Part shown: positions 56,657 through 64,000 of the stretch, piece after piece
Position numbering within the stretch: position 1 is the stretch's first letter
How the letters are laid out: every line of letters starts with the position of its first letter
From: Podospora pseudoanserina
Lineage: Eukaryota > Ascomycota > Sordariomycetes > Sordariales > Podosporaceae
Assembly (NCBI RefSeq): GCF_035222485.1
Contig: NW_026946672.1
Location: forward strand, 1,302,001 to 1,366,000
Reading direction: 5' to 3'
Length of the DNA stretch: 64,000 bases
Notes under the pieces: model-generated
What the model was told of the DNA's origin: nothing
The model's input: only the letters and a program-made list of their open reading frames with translations
Database searches by the model: none
Program-made: the position numbers and the translations under genes

Positions 56657-58808
56657 ATGGGTAAGCAACCATCTCCCGCCTCCATTTCGCTACCTACCTC
56701 GACTGCCCCGCCCTCTGATTTATACCCCTCGCGACAAACACACGTTGCTACTCATGACCTCACTTGCTAACATGTCCTCTCCTCTCCAGCTCCCAAGAAA
56801 GAGAAAGCCCAGAAGCTGTCTCTGGGTGAATTCCTCGGCGAGAGTACGACCTCCCCTCCCCCTCTATGCCAAGACCCCACCGCCATTAAATTATCTTTAG
56901 GATGATGTTAGTGGTGGTGGTGGTGGTGGTGATGGTGGTGGCAGCCTTGCTTCGCCCGACTGCATACTGACTGAGCAACACAGCTGGTGGTGTTTCCTCG
57001 TGGGCTGATGAAGTCGAGGACACATATGGTAAGTCATCCTGAACTGATTGAAATTTCTTTTGCGCATTTGACTGACCGTCTGTAGGTTCCGGTATGCACC
57101 TCACCGTCACCATCCGAATCACCTCTGGAAAAGAAAATACTGACCAAACCTAGGCACCCAGTCCTTCCCCTCGACCGACCGTCGCACTGGCCCCAGCTCG
57201 TATGGCAATAACACTAGCTACGGCAATGACCGGGGTATGTTGCACTGCTGCGGTGTTGACGTTCACAAAGAAGAATCCTAATATTGTGTATCATAAAGGT
57301 TACCACTCGCTCCGCGACAACCTCCCCCAGGAGCTCCCCACCAAGCCTCCTTATACCGCTCATCTCGGCAACTTGTCGTATGATGCCACTGTCGAGAGTG
57401 TGACCGATTTCTTCCACGACTGCAACTGCGTCAACGTCCGCATTATCGAGGACCGCGAGCAGAACCGTCCCAAGGGCTTCGCCTATGCCGAGTTTGCTGA
57501 TCTTGAGGGTCTCAAGACTGCTTTGACCCGCGACGGCCAGTCCTTCGAGGGTCGTAATATTCGTATCAAGGTTGCTGATCCTCGTAAGTTTATATCACAT
57601 ATACATGCCAAGTACCAACCAGCAAGGCTAACAGTCCTGTAGCCCGTGGTGGATTCGGCGACCGCACCGAGAGCTTCCGCGAGCTTGACTGGGGTGCCAA
57701 GAGAGGTCCCCTCGCTGACACTGGCGGCCGTAGCAACCGCGATTTCGGCGACCGTAGACCTCCCCGTGAGTTCAACGACGAGAGGCCGGTTAGAGAGGCC
57801 AGAGAGATCAACTGGGAGAGACGGGGCCCTCTTCCCCCTGCTGAGCGCCCAGAGTCTCGCGAGGGTGCCCGTGCCCGCAACACCACCGACTTCAGCGCCG
57901 CTAGAAGGGCTTCCCCCGCCGCTTGGGGTCCCGGAGAAGGACGCCAAGGTGGAGATGGCTCTCGCCCTCCTCGCCGCGAATTTGCCGAGCGCCCTGAGCG
58001 TCCCGAGCGTGTTCCTACCGCCGCTGAGAAGGAGATCAACTGGCGCAACAACATGCGTCCCGTCGAGCCGAAGTCTCGTGAGGGTAGCGAGGCTCCTGGT
58101 TCTCCCGCTGCCGCCCCCGCTGCGCAGCCAGCTGGTAGACCCAGACTGAACCTCACCAAGCGCACCGTTTCCGAGGCCCCTGATGTGATCTCGCCTGCCC
58201 CTACTTCCAAGTCGAACCCATTCGGTGCGGCCCGCCCCATCGACACTGCTGCCCGCGAGCGTGAGGTCGAGGAGAAACGCATCCGGGACAAGCAGGAGGC
58301 TGAGGAGAGGGCCAAGGCTGAGAAGGAGGCTAAGGAGGCCGCTGCCGCCGAGGCTGCTGAGAAGGCCAAGGCTGAAGAGGCTGCTGCTGCGGAAGCTGCT
58401 GCGGAAGCTGCTGAGAAGGCCAAGGCTGATGCCGAGGCCGCCACTACTGCTGGTACCAAGCCAGAAGTCCAGGAGGGTGAGGGTGAGCAGAAGCTTCCCG
58501 TCAGAACTCGCGAGCCTCGTGAGCCTGCTCCCAAGTCCCGCGCCGCCGAGAGTGGCAGCTGGAGAAGAGCCGGTGATGTCCCAGCCCGTGGCCCCCCCAG
58601 CGGTCCCCGTCGCAGTGGCGGTGCCCCCCGCGCACCCCGCCAGGATGGTGGACGCCCTCCTCGGTCCAACGGAACCACCGATGCTCGCGGTCCATTGTCT
58701 CCCACCACCGAGAAGGCTCCCGCCAGCCCTGCTGTCGATGATGACGGCTGGACCACTGTTACCCAGCCGGTTAAGGGTCGCCGCGGCGGCAACCGGCCCC
58801 TTGCTTGA
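56657..58808 (+). CDS. TIF3: Translation initiation factor eIF4B homologue (RRM protein)
   Basis: Seven coding exons: 56657..56660, 56790..56843, 56984..57028, 57086..57091, 57154..57234, 57299..57583 and 57643..58808, 546 aa, all in frame. Exon 1 codes only ATGG; exon 4 is a 6-nt microexon. The start MAPKKEKAQKLSLGEFL and SSWADEVEDTY are the conserved eIF4B N-terminus. An RRM at about 82-160 has RNP2 (AHLGNLSY) and RNP1 (RPKGFAYAEF). Then an RGG-rich part with repeated DWGAKRGP / EINWERRGP / EINWRNN boxes, an Ala/Glu/Lys coiled coil (about 375-430) and the tail DDDGWTTVTQP. It helps eIF4A unwind mRNA leaders. If the microexon is skipped, the protein lacks two residues and stays in frame. Confidence 0.92.
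56910..56940 (+). repeat. (GGT)n microsatellite in TIF3 intron 2
   Basis: GGT/GAT trinucleotide tract of about 30 nt within the 140-nt second intron of TIF3, upstream of the acceptor. Confidence 0.9.
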
Positions 58809-60006
58809 TTGTATTATACCACACCACGACGCCCCCTCGCTTCTTTTCGATTCCCAGCACTGGCGCTTGCCCGTTTCCAACTGCATGTTTCGTCATTGCT
58901 TTGGATAGACGGGCATGGCGCTGACATCCGACCTCGTTCTCTCTTCCAGATGAGTGTCAGCCGCTGAAAGCTCTTTCCATCGATCACCATGCCGCTTTCT
59001 TCTTGGGGATGACGGATAAACCGCTTTTTCCCTGTCTGCCCTTCCTGGATGGACCGGCGCATTTGGGCGATCCCGACCGCGTTATGCCAAAAAAAGTAAT
59101 GGGTTGTTCCTGCGTTTTTATTTCGATTTTTAGCCACGACGTTTTATGCACGGGAATGACACGCAACTTCTCGATTCTAGATTCGGGGCCCTCGCCTACT
59201 CGGGTGATGGGCTTTCAATGAAGGGTGTGTGGGGTTTCTGCTCGGTCGTCACAGCAGATTGTTTTTATTCTGCTTTTCCAATCGAGGAGCACAAAATGGC
59301 GTCTTGGCTTTTTGGGAAGGAAACGGGATCCTTTTCTACTAGATATGGGTGGGAGGGAACCACGCAAGGGAAGGGTTCTACCGGATTTTTCTACCTGTTA
59401 TTTATGAAGAGAGCTTTCCGTTGGTCATCTCTTTGTTGTTGTTTTGGTCTTTTGGGGAAATAACACACATTTCCTTGTTTCATGTCATGTCTGCCTGCAT
59501 TTGACCCGAAGCTGTTGTGTTGTCTTGTTCGTCAGGTTTTACTGTTTTCCATGTCTGAGGTGCTTGTGGGCGTCTGTCATGTTTTCGAACGTGACGGGTC
59601 TAGAGATGGGATGGGGTATAATCTGTGAGGATGATGTTGAGTGGATGGGTTTCATGGCGGATGGTGGAGGTGGGAGGATGTGTTTTCCCCAAATGTTGTT
59701 CTCCCGTCTAGACCCGAGGGAGAGAAAGAGAAAAGTGTGGAGATGGTGAAGATGAAAATTCTCAATGGGACTGATGTTTCGATTACATGGCGTAATGATT
59801 GTGTTGTTAATTGACCCCTATTCCTCCAGTGATTACTCACTAGCCATCGTCCAGATTGGTACCAAATAATTTAGCTCAAACAGACAAATAACCCAGCCCA
59901 AAGCTTTCCCCAACCCAAATCGAAAAGCCTTTCCCAACTCGAACAGAATTCTTTCCCAGCCCAACCGAGACCTTTCCCTTCGACTTGACCACCCTTATGC
60001 AACCCA
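58809..60006. other. Intergenic 3' flanks of TIF3 and aminotransferase
   Basis: 1.2 kb between convergent stops, T/G-rich. Small frames lack protein features. No RNA recognised. Confidence 0.55.
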
Positions 60007-61572
60007 TTAACTATCAAAAACCTCGCGCACCGCCCCCGCGATCCTCCTCACCATCTCTCTTATTTCTTTGGCAGTGACATCATACGCCGGCATGACCATG
60101 ATGACGTCCCCCCTCCCTTGATCATCGGCGCAGCCCTGGGAGGCATAAACCAGGACCTGCCAGTTCTTTAGTGCGGTTTTGTGCACCCTGCCCGCAATAT
60201 CGAGTTCTCGCTCAAACGGCTGTTTTGTTGTCTTGTCGGCTATGAACTCTATCCCTACGAACAACCCCCTGCCCCTTATATCCCCCACGTTTGGGTGCTG
60301 GCTTAGCTGTTTCTGCAGTAGGTGGAGGAGCAACCCCCCCTGGGCGGCGACGTTGGAGAGGAGGTTGCGGGATTGGATTGTGCCTTGGACGGCGAGACAG
60401 GCGGAGGCGACGACGGGGTGGGATTGGTTTGTGTGCCCGTGAGTAAAAACTTTATTGTGGGAGGTCAGGAAGTTGGACAGGGGGGTGGAGATCAAAAGCG
60501 CCGAGGCGGGCAGGTAAGAGGCGGAGAAGGATTTTGCTATTGTCATCATGTCGGGGGAGATGTCGGGTTCAGGGAAGGATTGATACGCGTGGAGATGGTG
60601 GGAAGGGGAGGTGGCTGTCCGGCCCATTCCGCACATCACCTCGTCGTAGATCAGGAGAATGCCGTGGGTGTGGCAGAAAGATTTTATACCGGAGAGGTAA
60701 CCAGGTAAAGGGGGGACACAGCCGAGGGCAGCGCCGACGATGGGTTCGAGGATTAGGGCCGCGATTGTCGAGGGGGAGAGGGTGGTGATTAGGGACTCAA
60801 GGGAGGTGAGGAGGGAGGAGAGGTATTCTTCCGCGGGGAGGGGGCTGCGGTAGGGGTTGCAGGGGGGGAGGTGGTGGAAGTTTGTCCTGTTGAGGACTGA
60901 GGTGAATGGTTGTCGTCGGGTGGTGTGTCCTGAGGCGGATAACGACCCTATTGTCGTTCCGTGGTAGGAGTGAGAGCGGGAGATGATGTTTACCCTCTCC
61001 GGCTGACCGTTCCAGGCGTGGTATTCGAGGGCAAATTTTAAGGCGGCTTCGACTGCTTCTGAGCCTGTGTTTTACACAATTAGTATGGGTGGGAAAAGAC
61101 AAAAAAGAGGGGGAAACTGACCAGAGGACATGAGATACATCTTTCCCATTTTACCGTCGGTGCTTTCACAGAGGAACTTTTCCAGTTGGAGCACGGGGTC
61201 GACGCGGAAGTGGGCGTAGGAGGCGTATTGGACCGTGCTGAGCTGGGTGGTGATGGCTTTGATGACGGATTTGTTGGATTTGCCGTGGCCGAGACAGGCC
61301 ACGCCGGCGCCGCCGCAGGCGTCGAGAATCTTGGGGCCAGAGACGGGGTAGTAGTAGTGGCCTTTGGCTTTTTTGAGGAGGGGGAGGAGAGTGGGAGTTT
61401 GAGTATTGGTGGCATTGTCGTTGTTCTTTTCGGTGGGAAAGGGGTGTGAGAGTTCAGAGGATGAGTCTGACAGGAGAATGTCGGCTTCAGTTTTACCAAG
61501 GGGAGCGTTGGAAGCTGAGGATGGGAGAAGGTGGGAGCGTCTCGAAGACGAAGTGGAGAGTAGTTGACCCAT
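60007..61572 (-). CDS. Class III PLP-dependent aminotransferase
   Basis: Two exons, complement(60007..61064,61122..61572), 502 aa; 57-nt intron, donor gtcagt, acceptor cacag, splitting a Gly codon in MSSGSEAVEAALKFAL. Landmarks of the family: DACGGAGVACLGHG, YLMSSGSEAVEAALK, SRSHSYHGTT, LILEPIVGAALGCVPP, LLIYDEVMCGMGRT and PDMMTIAKSFSA, where the Lys is the PLP lysine, then FTHGHTNQSHPVVASA. The enzyme moves an amino group from an omega- or alpha-amine to a keto acid; substrate unknown. N-terminus MGQLLSTSSSRR is Ser/Arg-rich and fits an N-myristoylation start (Gly2, Ser6). The ATG context is strong (AAAATGG). Alternative members (ornithine, GABA, DAPA types) are not excluded. Confidence 0.87.
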
Positions 61573-64000
61573 TTTTCTTGTTTTATTTCAGTAGATGTGT
61601 ATATTTCGAAGTGATGCTGTCTAACTTGAGAGATCTCTTGGTGGTTCAAGCCGGCAGTCTTATATGTTGATATCTTTCCTGTCTCTATGTCATACCACTA
61701 GCATCTCCAACTCCCCTAACTAATCTCCCGTCACAGCTCACAATATCATCAAGTCCGCTTCCGACAAACGAACCTCCATGACGGGTATCACCCACCACTA
61801 TTCCCCTCGAGTCCGATGCTGTATCCATATCCACCCGAGCTCCCTTCCCGCAACCTCTGCAGCTCGCCTTCTCCTGGTTTTCTCTCATCCAAAAGCCATA
61901 ACAGGACCGGCCTCCCGTCCGCCAATAATTTTCCACTTCTTGACAGCACCCGTCACGAGTTCCCTGCATATGTCACTCACCCCCTACGGTTTACCCCGGG
62001 GCAGGAGGAGACAGGCGGGAAACCCCTCCGATGCAGGTCGCATATGTCAATGTCATGCCTTCTCTGGCTGCCAACACAGCCCAGTCTCTGCATGTGTAAC
62101 AAGTTCCCGGTCATGCCACGGCTCTCGCTGCCCAACATCGTCTTGTCAGCGCCGTAGCACCTCAAAAACACGAGTCGGGCTAGGTATGTAAGGGTGGCAA
62201 TGATGCGAGCCTACATGCAGCCGGTGAAGGTGGTACAGCTAGGACCGGCGCAATCTCAGTTCTTGCCAGCCAAGGAGAGTCCTGCCGTTGTTGGCACGAC
62301 ATATCGGCAGATTTTCATAGACCAGGGACGCTCCATGCCGAATGCCGGGGTCTAATCCCTCTTGGTTTACCGAAGCATCAAACATCCCGACTTTGTGGCT
62401 GCCCTCCCCGAACATCGCTTCTTTGACAGAAAACATGAACAAGACACCCGGGCGGGTAGTCACATACCCGGTCTCTTATTTTGCTCAGCAGTTGGCCATG
62501 TGGCCAGCTATGATATGGTCCCAAACAACTAAACGGCAAAGGGGTTGGTCGGGAAGCAACCCGGCAGCATGCGTCATTCTTTTCGGAACGAGAGGGGGTG
62601 TGTGCTAGGGTGCCAGACTGTTGGGTCGCCTATACTTTATGCTTTCGCGTGCCGGATCGAAATGCGGAGGGGGAGATGTGAGAAAATGACGGAGGCAAGG
62701 TACAACGTCTGCCGTTTATCGGATGAGAGAATGTTGTGCATGAGAAGTGGAAGGGGCATGTGATGTTTGTTTTGGAGCATTTTAGCTTGTACTCTAGAAC
62801 CTTGCTCAGTGAGAAAGAACCCAATCCAGGACGGCTGATGAGCTGATGATTGGAAGGAAGCATTGCCGGATGGAAATCGACAGCCACTACCTTGACCGAG
62901 GGAGCAACGTCGGCTTTGTGCGTGCCTGCCTGCCTGACGGCTTGAGACGGAACTAACCGAAAGGCATGTAGCCGGCCGTCAAGCTTTCCTCCAGGGCTCG
63001 ACTCAGGGATCATGAATTTTCTCCATCATCGAGGGCTCACGGTTCAAAAGTCGATTTGCAATAACATCAAGCTACATCCCCTATCCGAATGACATCAACC
63101 AGCCTCTTTGTATTCAACACAACGCAACCACTCATCACCCATACCCGACACGCGTCAAGGTCATGTCATGCCATATCCTGCCTCTGCCCGGCCCGTCTTT
63201 ACACACTCACCCTCTGGACTGACTTTGAACCTCCCGATCGTAACCGGAGTCGTACATACCTTAGCTCTCCATTAGCCCCTCCCTCGGGCCGCATACTCCA
63301 ACCCAATATCCCGGCCCGAGCACCCTCACCGGGAAAGCAGGTTACCACTCAACCAGGACAAACAACATCTGTTTAACAGCCTGACCATGGCGGCCGCACC
63401 AGAGATCTACCACCCCCACCAACCAGCATGGCAAACCCTCCGAAATGTACATAATCACTTGCCACCGTATCCGTCTCATTCCGTTGGTCAGTTCTCTCCG
63501 AAAGGGTAATTGCCCGCCCCAGCTGGACAGGGTTCGGAGAGTCTCGAGCTTGCTATGAATCTCACCTCCCAAGATCTGACTAAGGCAGGCAGGCAACGAC
63601 ACTCGTGCTGACAGAGGTTGCCATTTTTGGGTTGCCTCATGACGCGGTAAAGGAGTCAAATACATATACATAGTCTTGTCCGTCTTGTCACACTCTCCTT
63701 CCGTCACTTCATTCTTCCCGACATCTCTCCGGCAAATTGTTTTTGAAGAAAAAACGGGTCAAGATAAATTCTCCATACAAAAAATATATATACGTTTCCT
63801 TCCAAAGATCGAAAGTTAATTGAGGGGAAAAAAAAAAAAAAAAGAAAAGCGGGTATCTATCTTTATTTCTTTCCTCCCAAAATCCCATATGCCTAAATAC
63901 CACTTTATATACCTTTCACTCCCACCAAATATGTTCACTCAACAAACCACACTCTCAGTCAAAACATCCCACTCCCCATCCAACCCACCCAACTTCCTAA
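61573..64000. other. 2.4-kb window end without a supported gene
   Basis: Open frames (for example 62630-63013 and 63342-63707, both -) are short and lack domains or splice support. A-rich tract at about 63829-63846 and AT dinucleotides near 63783-63790. A gene could start beyond the right edge. Confidence 0.5.

Noticed and set aside
62630-63707. Minus-strand frames at 62630-63013 and 63342-63707
   Set aside because: Short, no domain, no splice support.

Overview
The window is nuclear DNA of a filamentous ascomycete, most likely a Sordariomycete. The evidence is single protein-coding genes on both strands, short introns (about 55-140 nt) with GT...AG ends and CTRAY branch points just before the acceptor, GC-rich third codon positions, and fungal families (alternative NADH dehydrogenase, DUF2985, DUF7729, PQ-loop vacuolar carriers, dispersed 5S rRNA genes). 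I infer the lineage from protein character and intron style; no database search was possible. Twenty-one protein genes are supported (20 complete models plus the 3' part of a P450), together with one coding unit interrupted by an in-frame TGA, two 5S rRNA genes and one 5S relic.

Layout, left to right. 0-5 kb: 3' part of a cytochrome P450 (+), a PEX11-like peroxisomal membrane protein (-) and a mitochondrial type II NADH dehydrogenase (-). 5-8 kb: a 3.1-kb stretch with no gene I can support. 8-15 kb: a low-complexity single-pass membrane protein (+), an SLC35F6-like carrier (-) and a DUF2985 membrane protein (-). 16-22 kb: COG1 of the Golgi tethering complex (+), peroxisomal enoyl-CoA isomerase (-) and a PQ-loop vacuolar transporter (-). 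22.7-26.8 kb: a mitochondrial coiled-coil protein whose frame is cut by one TGA (+), and cullin-4 (+). 26.8-30 kb: a second 3.3-kb gene-poor stretch. 30-34 kb: a DUF7729 GPI-type surface protein (+) and an astacin-like zincin with repeats (-). 34-35 kb: a tandem cluster of 5S rRNA genes (-). 35.7-44 kb: RPL32 (-), the YDJ1-type DnaJ (-), mitochondrial glutamyl-tRNA synthetase (+) and CSN5 (-). 44.5-53.8 kb: one 9.2-kb intronless gene for the lipid-transfer protein FMP27/BLTP2 (-). 55-61.6 kb: a Tim17-like membrane protein (-), the eIF4B homologue TIF3 (+) and a class III aminotransferase (-). The last 2.4 kb has no gene I can support.

The genes are mostly unrelated housekeeping functions and form no visible pathway cluster. 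Loose links are peroxisome/fatty-acid breakdown (PEX11-like, enoyl-CoA isomerase), mitochondria (NADH dehydrogenase, GluRS, Tim17-like, the TGA-interrupted protein, YDJ1 as a presequence chaperone), translation (5S, RPL32, TIF3) and ubiquitin-ligase control (cullin-4 and the CSN5 deneddylase).

Most worth a second look: the in-frame TGA at 23334-23336 in a protein whose coiled coil and tail anchor continue in the same frame; the two 5S isotypes with covarying helix II pairs and a neighbour decayed only by C:G-to-T:A changes; a 175-nt hairpin at 42239-42413 whose main-arm mismatches are all G-U pairs in plus-strand RNA; a 6-nt microexon in TIF3; and a P450 haem loop one residue short.
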